Of a DNA stretch of 64,000 nt, positions 8,327 to 17,900 are shown in pieces. The notes beneath the pieces were generated by a model, which saw nothing but the letters and a program-made list of their open reading frames with translations, did no database searches and was not told the DNA's origin. The position numbers and the translations under genes are program-made. Numbering within the stretch: position 1 is the first letter of the stretch; every line of letters starts with the position of its first letter. The DNA is from Sinorhizobium fredii NGR234 (GTDB lineage: Bacteria > Pseudomonadota > Alphaproteobacteria > Rhizobiales > Rhizobiaceae), in assembly GCF_000018545.1 (NCBI RefSeq), contig NC_012587.1:1860001-1924000 (forward strand). The letters are read 5' to 3'.

Positions 8327-9303
8327 AAAAGCAGGAAGGGCAGGACCAATACGGCGGAGGCCGCAGCAAGCGTGGTGCAGGCACGATAGAAGACCGCCAC
8401 GGCGGCGTCGATATCGTCTGCCGTTGCAATGGCCCGGCCGGCGCCGTTGATCATCGGCTCGTCCACCGTGACCCCACCGTAAACACGCGGACCGGCAAGC
8501 TGAATATCGAGCGCGCCCGCCATCGCCGCCTCGGGCCAGCCGGAATTGGGCGAGCGGTGAAAGCCATGGTCGCGCTTTGCCACGTCGATTGCGGCCTTTG
8601 CCGCCTCGACGCCGCGCTTGAAACGGGCTCCGGCGGCAATCAGGAACACCGAAAGTCGTGCGGCCGGCAGGTTGGCGAGGTCGTCGAGCCGCGCCGAAGC
8701 CCAGCCGAAATGAAGATATTTCGGGCTTTTATGGCCGATCATCGAATCGGCCGTGTTCAGCATCTTGTAGGCAAGGAGGCCGGGAAGCCCCGCCACCGCA
8801 TACCAGAGGGCGGGCGCGACGACACCATCGGAAAAATTTTCCGCAAGGCTTTCGATCGCTGCCCGGCAAACGCCGGGCTCGTCGAGCGTTTTGGGATCGC
8901 GGCCGACGATCATCGACACGGCCTCCCGTCCCCCTTCCAGACCATTACTGCGCAAGCCGTCAGCGACCCGGCGAACGTGATCGGCGAGGCTCTTCTGGGC
9001 TAGGAAAACGGCAACGGTGATCGCCTCGAGGATGAAGCCAACAGCGCCGAGAACATCGAACAGACGATTGAGCACCACACCGAGCAGGATGCTTGCCGCG
9101 AGGAGAATGAGGATCGTCGCAACGCCCCGCATCTTCAGCCAGCCACCGTCCGCGCCGCGATTGAGCGCCTCGTCGAAAACGCCGATCGCCTTCCCGAAGA
9201 ACACCACCGGATGCGTCAGCCGCTCCCAGAGCCAGTCCGGATCGCCGACGAGACGATCGATAATCAGGGCGACAACGAGAACGAGAAATATTTCGATCGA
9301 CAT
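8323..9303 (-). CDS. cobD: Adenosylcobinamide-phosphate synthase
   Basis: A 326-residue integral membrane protein of the CobD/CbiB family. Recognisable features are the N-terminal segment DRLVGDPDWLWERLTHPV, the central ESLAENFSDGVVAPALW motif, NTADSMIGHKSPKY and a hydrophobic C-terminus. It joins an aminopropanol side chain to adenosylcobyric acid at the inner membrane. It begins directly after the cobC stop and overlaps the phosphodiesterase gene. Partner CobC decarboxylates L-threonine phosphate to supply its substrate. Confidence 0.95.
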   Translation of the reverse strand: MSIEIFLVLVVALIIDRLVGDPDWLWERLTHPVVFFGKAIGVFDEALNRGADGGWLKMRGVATILILLAASILLGVVLNRLFDVLGAVGFILEAITVAVFLAQKSLADHVRRVADGLRSNGLEGGREAVSMIVGRDPKTLDEPGVCRAAIESLAENFSDGVVAPALWYAVAGLPGLLAYKMLNTADSMIGHKSPKYLHFGWASARLDDLANLPAARLSVFLIAAGARFKRGVEAAKAAIDVAKRDHGFHRSPNSGWPEAAMAGALDIQLAGPRVYGGVTVDEPMINGAGRAIATADDIDAAVAVFYRACTTLAAASAVLVLPFLLL

Positions 9304-10311
9304 CTACACTCCTGCTCGGCGCAAGGCTTCCGCAAGACGACGGTCGCCATCCGCGTCCGCCGCCAGGCCGATTCGCAACCAGCGCCGATCGTAGTCGAAC
9401 TTGCGCGTCAGAATGCGCTCCCGGCATAGGCCCGCATGAAGATCGTTTGCCCGTTCATGGTCGACGAGCGCAAAGAGGCCGGTACCCCCGACGACATTGA
9501 GGCCGGCGCCGCAAAGCACCGCGTGAAGTGCCTCATTGCGCTGGAGGATGGCATCCCTGATCGGTTTCGTGTCGCTTTCCAAAAGCTTCGCAGAAACGGC
9601 GAGCGCCGGGCCGGAAACGGCCCACGGGCCGAGCCATTCGCGGAAGGATTCGATGATCGTCGAGCCGGCGACGACGAAGCCAAGCCGCAGGCCTGCAAGA
9701 CCGAAGAACTTCCCGAAGGAACGAAAGACGACAAGGTTGTCATGGGCGGCGACATGTGGCGCAACGCTTGCCTCCGGCTCCAGATCCCCGAACGCCTCGT
9801 CGACGACGAGGAGACCGCCATGCGCCTTCAGCGCCGTTGCCATGGCCAGAATTTCGTCGGGCAGGAAGAGTCGGCCGGTCGGGTTGTTGGGATTTACGAG
9901 AACCACGATGCCGTGCGCCGCCGAAAGGTCATCGGCGCGTGCGACGGGATCGACGACAAAGCCCGTCGCCTTCAAGACGCGCGCATATTCGCCATAGGTC
10001 GGCGAGAAAATGGCGGCGTGCCTGCCCGGAGCGGCGAGCCGCGGCAGCAACTGGATGACAGCCTGGGTGCCAGGTACCGGCAGCGGCAGAAGCTTGCCGG
10101 TCCTGTAATAGCCCTGCGCGGCAGCGCGCGTTGCCTCCTCCAGGTGCCGATCCGGCAAGCGATGCCAGGCCCGCGCGTCGATCTCGGGCAGTGCGACCGG
10201 GCACGGGTTGATGCCGGTCGAAAGGTCGAGCCAGTCGTCCGGAGCGCCGCCGAAACGGGCCGCGGCCTCGGTGATTGCGCCGCCGTGGACGATCGGGGCG
10301 GACATCGTCAC
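9304..10311 (-). CDS. cobC: L-threonine-O-3-phosphate decarboxylase
   Basis: A 335-residue fold-type I PLP enzyme of the aspartate-aminotransferase superfamily. It shows VNPNNPTGR, the Asp of VVDEAFGD, and the PLP lysine Lys201 in FRSFGKFFGL. It makes the (R)-1-amino-2-propanol phosphate moiety used by CobD. Translation starts at a GTG (10309-10311) that overlaps the cobB stop as GTGA, showing coupling. A histidinol-phosphate aminotransferase is the common misannotation; the cob context decides. Confidence 0.94.
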   Translation of the reverse strand: MTMSAPIVHGGAITEAAARFGGAPDDWLDLSTGINPCPVALPEIDARAWHRLPDRHLEEATRAAAQGYYRTGKLLPLPVPGTQAVIQLLPRLAAPGRHAAIFSPTYGEYARVLKATGFVVDPVARADDLSAAHGIVVLVNPNNPTGRLFLPDEILAMATALKAHGGLLVVDEAFGDLEPEASVAPHVAAHDNLVVFRSFGKFFGLAGLRLGFVVAGSTIIESFREWLGPWAVSGPALAVSAKLLESDTKPIRDAILQRNEALHAVLCGAGLNVVGGTGLFALVDHERANDLHAGLCRERILTRKFDYDRRWLRIGLAADADGDRRLAEALRRAGV

Positions 10312-11603
10312 TCCGAAAGGTCGATCAGATGCATGAAGGAGCCGGCAACGTTGCCGCGGCGAAGGCCGGCACGGCCGAGATCGACGCCTGCCGCATCCTC
10401 GACGGCAAAGAGCGGCTCGGCCTGCCCTTCGGAAACGATGGTCGAATAGTGAAATTCGTGCGCCGTCATCGCTCCCTCGAAAAACCCGGTGTCGAACGGC
10501 GCGACGCGCCGATAGCCGAGATGCCGCTTGCGCTCCGCAAAACTGGTGACGAGCGGCAACAGCCCGAGCATCTCGTAGCGTCTACCGTCCGCGGCGACAA
10601 GCCCCTCGCCCAGCGCCATGTAACCGCCGCACTCCCCGAAGACACGCGCGCCCCGCCCGGCTGCAGCATGCATCGAAGCGCGGAAGTGCGAAGCACCGGC
10701 GAGCAACTCGGTGTGCAGTTCCGGATAGCCGCCGGGCAGATAGATGGCATCGGCGCCGACATCGGGCGCTTCGTCGCCAAGCGGTGAAAAGAAGGAAATT
10801 TCCGCGCCCTGCCTCAGCCAACCGGAGAACAGATGCTCGTAACTGAAGGCGAAGGCGACGTCGCGGGCGATGGCGATCCGCTGGCCGAGCGGCCGCAGCG
10901 TCCTGGCTTCCGAGGGCGAAGCGGTGCGCAAGGGAGACGCGTTGGCGAGAATGGCATCGACATCGCAGCCCGACGCGACGCGCATTGCCGCGTGGTCGAT
11001 GAAGGCTTCGAGCGTCCCGTGCTCGCCGGCCTGGACGAGGCCGAGATGCCGTTCCGGAAGCGTCAACGCACCATCCTGGCGCAGCACGCCGAAAATCGGC
11101 ACGGAAGCGCGGTCGAGCGCATCGCGCAGCATCGCCTCGTGGCGGTCGCTGCCGACGCGGTTCAGAATGACGCCGGCGACGCGCACATCGTCGCGGTGAT
11201 CGCTATAGCCGCGTACCAGCGCCGCGACCGAATGGGAAAGACGAGCGCAGTCGACAACCAGGACCACCGCCAGCCCAAGCGTCGCGGCGAGGTCCGCCGG
11301 CGATCCCGTGCCGTCCGCAGCACCGTCATAGAGCCCCATCATCGCCTCGACGATGAGGGTGGAGGCGTCTTTCGTCGCGGCCGCGGCGTTGGCGCGGAGC
11401 AGTTCCGTCCGCATCGCCCAGGGATCATAGTTGAGACAGGGCTTGCCGCTTGCGGCCGTATGGAAAGCCGGATCGATATAATCAGGGCCTGCTTTGCCCG
11501 GCGCTATGGGGAATCCCCGCCGCGCCAGCGCCCGCAACAGGCCGAGCGTCACCGTCGTCTTGCCCGAGCCGGAGCTCGGGGCGGCAATCATCAGACCGCT
11601 CAT
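10308..11603 (-). CDS. cobB: Cobyrinate a,c-diamide synthase
   Basis: A 431-residue two-domain amidase. The N-terminal dethiobiotin-synthetase-like domain carries the P-loop APSSGSGKTT. The C-terminal class I glutamine amidotransferase domain carries the nucleophilic Cys in GECGGYMALG. In the aerobic route it amidates the a and c carboxylates of hydrogenobyrinic acid with ATP and glutamine. Its ATG overlaps the cobA stop by four bases and its end overlaps cobC. Confidence 0.95.
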   Translation of the reverse strand: MSGLMIAAPSSGSGKTTVTLGLLRALARRGFPIAPGKAGPDYIDPAFHTAASGKPCLNYDPWAMRTELLRANAAAATKDASTLIVEAMMGLYDGAADGTGSPADLAATLGLAVVLVVDCARLSHSVAALVRGYSDHRDDVRVAGVILNRVGSDRHEAMLRDALDRASVPIFGVLRQDGALTLPERHLGLVQAGEHGTLEAFIDHAAMRVASGCDVDAILANASPLRTASPSEARTLRPLGQRIAIARDVAFAFSYEHLFSGWLRQGAEISFFSPLGDEAPDVGADAIYLPGGYPELHTELLAGASHFRASMHAAAGRGARVFGECGGYMALGEGLVAADGRRYEMLGLLPLVTSFAERKRHLGYRRVAPFDTGFFEGAMTAHEFHYSTIVSEGQAEPLFAVEDAAGVDLGRAGLRRGNVAGSFMHLIDLSE

Positions 11604-12442
11604 GCCGGGTTCCGGTGTACGCGGCTTAGGAACGGATCGGCGACAAGCGCACGGCCATTGAGCGCGCCCAGCCAGTCGAGCGACGGGCGCAGCCGAACGA
11701 CTTCACCGACGACGACGATTGCCGGCGGCTCCAGCCCCGAAGCCGTAACGTCGGCCTCGGCACGGGAAAGCGTCGTCTCGAGCACCACCTGCTCGGGCGT
11801 CGCTGCGTTGCAGACGAAGGCGACCGGCTCGTCAGGCGAGCGGCCGGCGGCGATGAGGTTCGCCGAAATCTGGCCGATATGCTTCATCGCCATGTACATG
11901 ACGATCACCGGCGACCCCTTGGCGATGCCCCCCCAGTTGATCCGGTCCGGCACCACGCCGGAGGAATCGTGCCCGGTGAGGAATGTGACCGCATGATTGA
12001 CCTCCCGGTGGGTCACCGGAATGCCGGCATAGGCAAGTCCGCCGATACCTGCGGTGATGCCCGGCACGATACGGAACGGGATGCCATGCTCGACGAGCGT
12101 CAAGGCTTCCTCGCCACCGCGGCCGAACACAAAGGGATCGCCGCCCTTGAGGCGCAGTACCCTGAGCCCGGCGCGCGCGAGTTCGACGAGACGGAGCGAG
12201 ATGTCGCGCTGCTTCGGCGACGGCTTGCCGCCGCGTTTGCCGGCAAACTCCAGTGCAGCGCCCGGCTTGGCGAGCTTCAGGCAATCGGCATTCACCAGCG
12301 CATCGTGGACGATCACATCCGCCTGCCGGAGCGCATTGGCGGCATGCAGCGTCAAGAGGCCCGGGTCGCCGGGTCCAGCACCGACGAGCCACACTGACCC
12401 AGGTACGAGTTCGGGCAGGCCGGCAAAAAATGTATCCGTCAC
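11600..12442 (-). CDS. cobA: Uroporphyrinogen-III C-methyltransferase (SUMT)
   Basis: A 280-residue SAM-dependent tetrapyrrole methyltransferase with LVGAGPGDPGLLT, RLKGGDPFVFGRGGEE and PGITAGIGGLAYAGIPVTHR. The GTG at 12440-12442 (VTDTFFAGL) is preferred over an ATG 23 codons upstream because GGGAG sits nine bases before it and the length then equals that of P. denitrificans CobA. It makes precorrin-2 from uroporphyrinogen III, the branch point to cobalamin. It lies 115 bases after cobE and is coupled to cobB. Confidence 0.95.
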   Translation of the reverse strand: MTDTFFAGLPELVPGSVWLVGAGPGDPGLLTLHAANALRQADVIVHDALVNADCLKLAKPGAALEFAGKRGGKPSPKQRDISLRLVELARAGLRVLRLKGGDPFVFGRGGEEALTLVEHGIPFRIVPGITAGIGGLAYAGIPVTHREVNHAVTFLTGHDSSGVVPDRINWGGIAKGSPVIVMYMAMKHIGQISANLIAAGRSPDEPVAFVCNAATPEQVVLETTLSRAEADVTASGLEPPAIVVVGEVVRLRPSLDWLGALNGRALVADPFLSRVHRNPA

Positions 12443-12557
12443 GGCGCGTTTCTCCCAACTCGGCAATACAGCAGCGCTGATTCTCTTTTGAAGGAAATGA
12501 CTGCAGAGCATTGAATCTGCATGTCAAACAACCTGTGATGGGTGCAAGCATATGCCA

Positions 12558-13013
12558 TCAAACAGGATCCGAGGCCGCTGTTTCGGTGCAGGCGCCGGCG
12601 CAATGCCGCGGCCCCGCGATCGCCGCCGTCGCGCAGGCCGAGCGTATCTTCGGAACGAGCAGGACTGCATCGCGCCCCGCACCTGCCAATGCCGCGCCCT
12701 CGGCGACGCCATGGCAGCCAGTGTAAGCAAAGACGATTTCGGACGGGTTCTGCAGGCGCGTCGCCTCCGCCTCGAGCGTCGCCGCGTCGAAGAAGCGGAC
12801 TGGCACGCCAAAATATCGACCCGCCGCATGAATGGCGGGCTCTTCGGCACGCGCATCGAGCGACGCGACGAAGGTGACGTCGGTCCTCCCCGCGCCGGCT
12901 TCAGCGAGCGCCCGCTCGGCAAGTGCGATCACTTCTCCGGGCTCTGTGTTGCGCTCGCAGCCGAGGCCGAGAACAAGTTTTGCGGTCGGGTCTGGTCTCG
13001 TGACCGAAGGCAT
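12558..13013 (-). CDS. cobE: CobE-like cobalamin biosynthesis protein
   Basis: A 151-residue protein of the CobE/CbiG C-terminal family: VLGLGCERNTEPGEVIAL at the start, then VASLDARAEEPAI and a glycine/alanine-rich end. CobE is needed in the aerobic corrin pathway; its exact step is still poorly defined. The ATG at 13011-13013 is used; the frame stays open upstream but the extension is Arg/Pro-rich and not family-like. It is the first gene of cobE-A-B-C-D, the gene set of P. denitrificans cluster A. Confidence 0.88.
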   Translation of the reverse strand: MPSVTRPDPTAKLVLGLGCERNTEPGEVIALAERALAEAGAGRTDVTFVASLDARAEEPAIHAAGRYFGVPVRFFDAATLEAEATRLQNPSEIVFAYTGCHGVAEGAALAGAGRDAVLLVPKIRSACATAAIAGPRHCAGACTETAASDPV

Positions 13014-13436
13014 CTGCGGCGCGGCTCCCCTGCAACGCCACACGTCCCAAGGGGCGCGCGAACTTGCTGCAATCCATTGAACATCCGCGCGAGTTGCCCA
13101 ATACCCGGAGGTGTTGATTCGCGCAGCGGTCGGCGTTCCATACGAAGCGCCGGCCTGGGCCGAGAGCCGCACCGGTCTGGACAGCACCGGATCTGGCCCC
13201 CTGAATGGGTCGGCCGCACCGGACGCTCTTTCGATCCGCTCGCACGGACGCCGTCGCATGATCCCCATTTCTACCGAAGCGCATCCGGGCGGTCAAACCG
13301 GATTGCGCCATCGCAGCGTCGTAAACGGCGCATAAGAACGGCATTTTCTGCGGAAAATAGCACCGACAATCCTTTGCTTTTCGCTGTCGCCTCTGACACA
13401 AGGCGGAAGCAATTTCCAATCCGGCCCGAGCCTTCC
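13014..13436. other. Divergent intergenic region cobE / TSUP transporter
   Basis: This 423-base stretch should hold the promoters of cobE (minus) and the transporter gene (plus). I looked for a B12 box such as GCCAGGAGACCTGCC and did not find one. Overlapping open frames on both strands look like shadows without family features. Confidence 0.5.
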
Positions 13437-14222
13437 GTGACCGATCTCGCCTTCCATCTCCTGCTCTTCCTGTTCGTGGCCGCTTTCATCGCCGGCTTCA
13501 TCGATTCGATCGCCGGCGGCGGCGGGATGATCACCATTCCCGCCATGCTGATCGCCGGCATTCCGCCGCTCGAGACGCTCGGCACCAACAAGCTGCAATC
13601 GCTGTTCGGTTCCGGCTCGGCCAGCATCGCCTATGCGCGACACGGCCATGTGAATTTGAAGGACCAACTGCCGATGGCGCTGATGTCGGCCGCCGGATCC
13701 GTGTTCGGCGCATTGATCGCGACCGTCGTGCCAGCCGATGCGCTGAAGGGGGTGCTGCCCTTTCTGCTGATTGCAATCGCCGCCTATTTCGGCTGCAAGC
13801 CGAATATCGGCGATGTCGAGAAGCACCGCCGCATGTCGGCATTTCTCTTCACCCTGACCTTCGTGCCGCTGATCGGCCTCTATGACGGGATTTTCGGGCC
13901 GGGTACCGGCTCGTTCTTCATGCTCGGCTTCGTCTCGCTCGCCGGCTACGGCATCCTCAAGGCGACGGCCCATACCAAGTTCCTGAATTTCGGCTCCAAT
14001 CTCGGTGCCTTCCTCGTCTTCGTGCTTTACGGCGTTGTGCTCTGGAAGGTCGGGCTGATGATGGGTGCCGGCCAGTTCCTCGGCGCACAGGTCGGCTCCC
14101 GCTATGCGATGGCGAAGGGCGCGAAGATCATCAAGCCGTTGCTCGTCGTCGTCTCAATCGCACTGGCCATCCGGCTGCTGGCAGACCCTGCGCATCCGCT
14201 GAGGATCTGGCTGGGGATCTGA
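13437..14222 (+). CDS. TSUP-family (TauE/SafE/YfcA) membrane transporter
   Basis: A 261-residue protein with about eight hydrophobic segments and the duplicated family motifs: FIDSIAGGGGMITIP near the N-terminus and GIFGPGTGSFF in the middle. TSUP proteins are thought to export or import sulfur-containing or organic anions such as sulfite or sulfoacetate. A GTG at 13437 (VTDLAFHLL) is taken as start because the hydrophobic sequence begins there; the ribosome site is weak. It is wedged between cobE and cobO on the opposite strand. A role in metal or cobalamin precursor transport cannot be shown. Confidence 0.85.
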   Translation: MTDLAFHLLLFLFVAAFIAGFIDSIAGGGGMITIPAMLIAGIPPLETLGTNKLQSLFGSGSASIAYARHGHVNLKDQLPMALMSAAGSVFGALIATVVPADALKGVLPFLLIAIAAYFGCKPNIGDVEKHRRMSAFLFTLTFVPLIGLYDGIFGPGTGSFFMLGFVSLAGYGILKATAHTKFLNFGSNLGAFLVFVLYGVVLWKVGLMMGAGQFLGAQVGSRYAMAKGAKIIKPLLVVVSIALAIRLLADPAHPLRIWLGI

Positions 14223-14273
14223 TCGCGCCGGCCTCTCCCAGGGACGGCGCTTGAATATGTCAGCCCTGCCTCG

Positions 14274-14918
14274 TCAGAACTCGACGCCCTTCTGCCCCTT
14301 GATGCCGGAGCGGAACGGGTGCTTGACGAGCTCCATCTCGGTCACCAGATCGGCGATCTCGATCAAATCCTCCTTGGCGTTGCGGCCGGTCAGCACCACA
14401 TGGGTCATGTGCGGCTTCTCTTCCTTGAGAAAGCGGACGACCTCGGCGATGTCGATGTAATCGTAGCGCAGCGCGATGTTGATCTCGTCGAGCAGCACCA
14501 TGGAATTGCGCTCGTCGCGGATCAGTTCCTTGGCCTTTTCCCAGGCTTTCTCGGCCGTCGCCACGTCGCGGGCGCGGTCCTGCGTCTCCCAAGTGAAGCC
14601 TTCACCGAGGGTGTAGAACTGGCAGAGGTCACCGAAATGCTTGTCGATCAGATCGCGCTCGCCGGTCTGCATGGCGCCCTTGATGAACTGCACGACGGCA
14701 CAGGGCATGCCATGGGCAATGTGGCGGAAGATCATGCCGAAGCCGGCCGTCGACTTGCCCTTGCCCTTGCCGGTGTGGACGATGATCAGGCCCTTCTCGT
14801 CGGTCTTCGTCGCCATGATCTTGTCGCGCGCCGTCTTCTTCTTCGCCATCTTCATGGCGTGGCGGGCTTCGTCCTTTTCGGCGACCGGTTCGCCGGTGTT
14901 TGCGGTTTCGTCGCTCAT
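14274..14918 (-). CDS. cobO: Cob(I)yrinic acid a,c-diamide adenosyltransferase
   Basis: A 214-residue CobO/CobA/BtuR-type ATP:corrinoid adenosyltransferase with P-loop HTGKGKGKSTAGFGM and the downstream LLDEINIALRY motif. It transfers the 5'-deoxyadenosyl group of ATP to the corrinoid cobalt. The start at 14918 follows GGGAGGATGCA and matches the family length; the frame continues upstream into the cobN end without merit. It is the last gene of cobP-W-N-O. Confidence 0.95.
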   Translation of the reverse strand: MSDETANTGEPVAEKDEARHAMKMAKKKTARDKIMATKTDEKGLIIVHTGKGKGKSTAGFGMIFRHIAHGMPCAVVQFIKGAMQTGERDLIDKHFGDLCQFYTLGEGFTWETQDRARDVATAEKAWEKAKELIRDERNSMVLLDEINIALRYDYIDIAEVVRFLKEEKPHMTHVVLTGRNAKEDLIEIADLVTEMELVKHPFRSGIKGQKGVEF

Positions 14919-14928
14919 TGCATCCTCC

Positions 14929-17900
14929 CTATTCGTTTCCGGCCTGCAGGCGTTCGTTCGCGGCACGGCCGGACAGGCTGTTCAGTTCAAATCGCGCCGA
15001 GTTGGAGCGCGGGTTCCACAGATCGCGATCGACAGCCTCCAGGAACCGATCGGCGAGCTCGGCAAGGGCAGCAGGGTTCTTGTCACGCAGGAAATCGAGA
15101 ACCTTCTCGTCGGCGATGAAGGCCCGGTAGGCAGCCTCGAAATGATGGTCGCGCACCGCCCCGGTCGTCGCCGCGAAGGCGAACATATAGTCGACCGTCG
15201 CGGCGATCTCGAAGGCGCCCTTGTAGCCGTGGCGCATGACCCCGTCGATCCATTTCGGATTGACGACGCGGGCTCGCACCACGCGGCCGATCTCCTCCTC
15301 CAGCGAGCGGATCACCGGCTTCTCCGGCCGGGAGTGGTCGTTGTGATAGATCGCCGGGCGTTGCCCCTTGAGATGTTCCGCCGCGGCGCTCATGCCGCCT
15401 TCGAACTGGTAGTAGTCGTCGCTGTCGAGCAGATCGTGCTCGCGGTTGTCCTGGTTCTGGACGACGGCCTCGATGGTGCTGAGGCGCTCCTCGAAAAGCC
15501 CGCGCTCCGCCTTGCCGTCTTCGCCGGCGCCATAGGCATAGCCGCCCCAGGTGAGATAGGCGTCGGCGAGATCGCCGCGCTTCTCCCAGCCTTTTTCATC
15601 GATCAGCGCCTGCAGGCCCGCGCCGTAGGCACCCGGTTTCGCGCCGAAGACGCGGTAGGAGGCGCGGCGCGCCGCCTTCTTCGGCTCGACACCCTTTTCC
15701 TCGAGCCGCCGAGCCTCGGCGCGCATCCGGGCGGCGATCATGTTGTCGGCATCGTCCTCCTCGAGCGCGCCGATCGCGCGGATCGCCTTGTCGAAGAGGG
15801 CGATCTGTTCCGGGAAGGCGTCGCGGAAGAAACCGGATATCCTGAGCGTCACGTCGACGCGCGGCCGGCCGAGCACGGCAAGCGGCACGATCTCGTAGCC
15901 GGTGACGCGGCGCGACGCCATGTCCCAGATTGGCTTGGCGCCGATCAGCGCCAGCGCCTGGGCGATATCGTCACCGCCGGTGCGCATATTGGACGTTCCC
16001 CAGGCGGTGAGCCCGAAGGACGACGGCCATTCGCCGTGATCCTGCAGATAGCGGCGGATCAGCAGCTCGGCCGATTTCTTGCCGAGCTCGTAGGCCGCCG
16101 GCGTCGGGACGGCGCGGCTGTCGACGGAATAGAAGTTGCGGCCGGTCGGCAGCACGTCGGGACGTCCGCGGGTCGGCGCGCCGGAAGGTCCGGGCGCGAC
16201 GAAGCGGCCGTCGAGGCCGGTGAGGAGGCCCTCGATCTCCGCCGCACCCGAATCCTGGATCGAAGGCTTCAGCCGTGCCTCGATCTCGTCGAGGACGGCG
16301 CGCGTGTTGGTCCAATCGTAAGGGCAGGCAACCTCGCCCGACACCAGTTTCGCCGCGAGAAGTTCGACCCGCTCGACTGTGTCGCCCGCGGTGCGCCACG
16401 GGGCATCGGAGAGGGTGGCGAGGAGATCGGGCTTCGGGCCGGTCCAGGGCGCTGACATGACGCAGTCGAGGGGGTCGAAAGGTTGCGTGTGGGGAGCAAG
16501 AACCCCCTCTGCCCTGCCGGGCATCTCCCCCACAAGGGGGGAGAGGACGGATGCCACCGCTCGCTCCCCATCGACTGTCAAATTGGAGATGCTTCCTGCA
16601 ACTTCCGGCGGCGCTGCGGGTTCTGAGGGAGTTGTGGCTGCGAGTGGTAGCCGCGAGTCACTCTCCCCCCTTGTGGGGGAGATGCCCGGCAGGGCAGAGG
16701 GGGTGCCTTGCCCCGAAACACCCAACCCCGAATCCGCCGCAATCGCCCGCTGCAAACTCTGGTCCCCGCCCTCACCCAAACCGCGCGGCACCCGGGCGAG
16801 AGCCACGGTGAGATCCGTCAACAGTCGCCCCTCCGGCGCGACGCCGAAGATGTGCAGCCCGTCGCGGATCTGCATCTCCTTGAGGTCGCAGAGATAGGCG
16901 TCGAGCTTTTCGAGCGCCTTGTCGTCGCTATCGCCCTTTTCGATGCCGGCGTCGTTGTCGAGGCCGATATCGCGCACGAGATCGAGGATCTGGCGGCTGA
17001 GCAACCGCAGCCGCCGTGGATCGCCGCCGGCCGCCTCGTAATACTCGTCGACCAGCGCTTCGAGGTCCTTCAGCGGACCGTAGGACTCGGCCCGCGTCAA
17101 GGGCGGCGTCAGATGGTCGATGATCACCGCGCTGCTGCGGCGCTTTGCTTGCGTGCCCTCGCCCGGATCGTTGACGATGAAGGGATAGAGATGCGGTGTC
17201 GGACCGAACACCGCCTCCGGATAACAGGCCTCGGAAAGCGCCAGCGCCTTGCCTGGCAGCCATTCGAGGTTGCCGTGCTTGCCCATGTGGATAATCGCGT
17301 CGGCACCGAAGACCTGGCGCAGATGGGCGTAGAAGGCGAGATAGCCGTGCGGCGGCACGAGATCCGGAGCGTGATAGGTTTCCTTCGGATCGATATTGTA
17401 GCCGCGGGCGGGCTGTACGCCGACCAGGACGTCGCCGAACCGGGCGAGCGGCAGCGCGAAAACGTCATCGAGGAAGAAGGGATCGGTCTCCGGCGCACCC
17501 CAGCGCTCGCTCACCTCCTGCTGAATCTTTTTCGGAAGAGAGGCGAGGAAATCCTTGTACTCGCTCAGGGAAATTGTTTCGCGGATTTCCCGATCACGGC
17601 TCGCCGCATTGGTCGGTCCGGCCATCAGGAACCGGATCAGCGCATCGCCATCCTCAGGCAGATCGCCGACCGTGTAGCCTTCCGCCGCCATCGCTCTCAT
17701 GACTTCGATCGTGCCGGCGGGCGTATCGAGGCCGACGCCGTTGCCGAGACGGCCGTCGCGGTTCGGATAATTGGCCATGACAATGGCGACCCGGCGCACC
17801 TGCGGCTTCGCCCGGCGCAGCCTCGCCCAGTTGGCGGCAAGCCGGGCGGCAAAGCGGACGCGATCGGCAAGCGGCTCGTGCCCGACGATGTTGGTTTCGA

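Noticed and set aside
13014..13268. Longer cobE with about 85 extra N-terminal residues
   Set aside because: The extension is Arg/Pro/Ala-rich, lacks a ribosome site, and CobE proteins normally start near the chosen Met.
12552..13436. N-terminal extension of the TSUP transporter
   Set aside because: The frame is open far upstream, but that part runs over cobE on the other strand, is Arg-rich and not hydrophobic; the transporter proper begins at 13437.
14641..16455. Plus-strand frame of about 600 codons opposite cobN
   Set aside because: Antisense shadow of cobN; composition and lack of motifs show it is not a gene.
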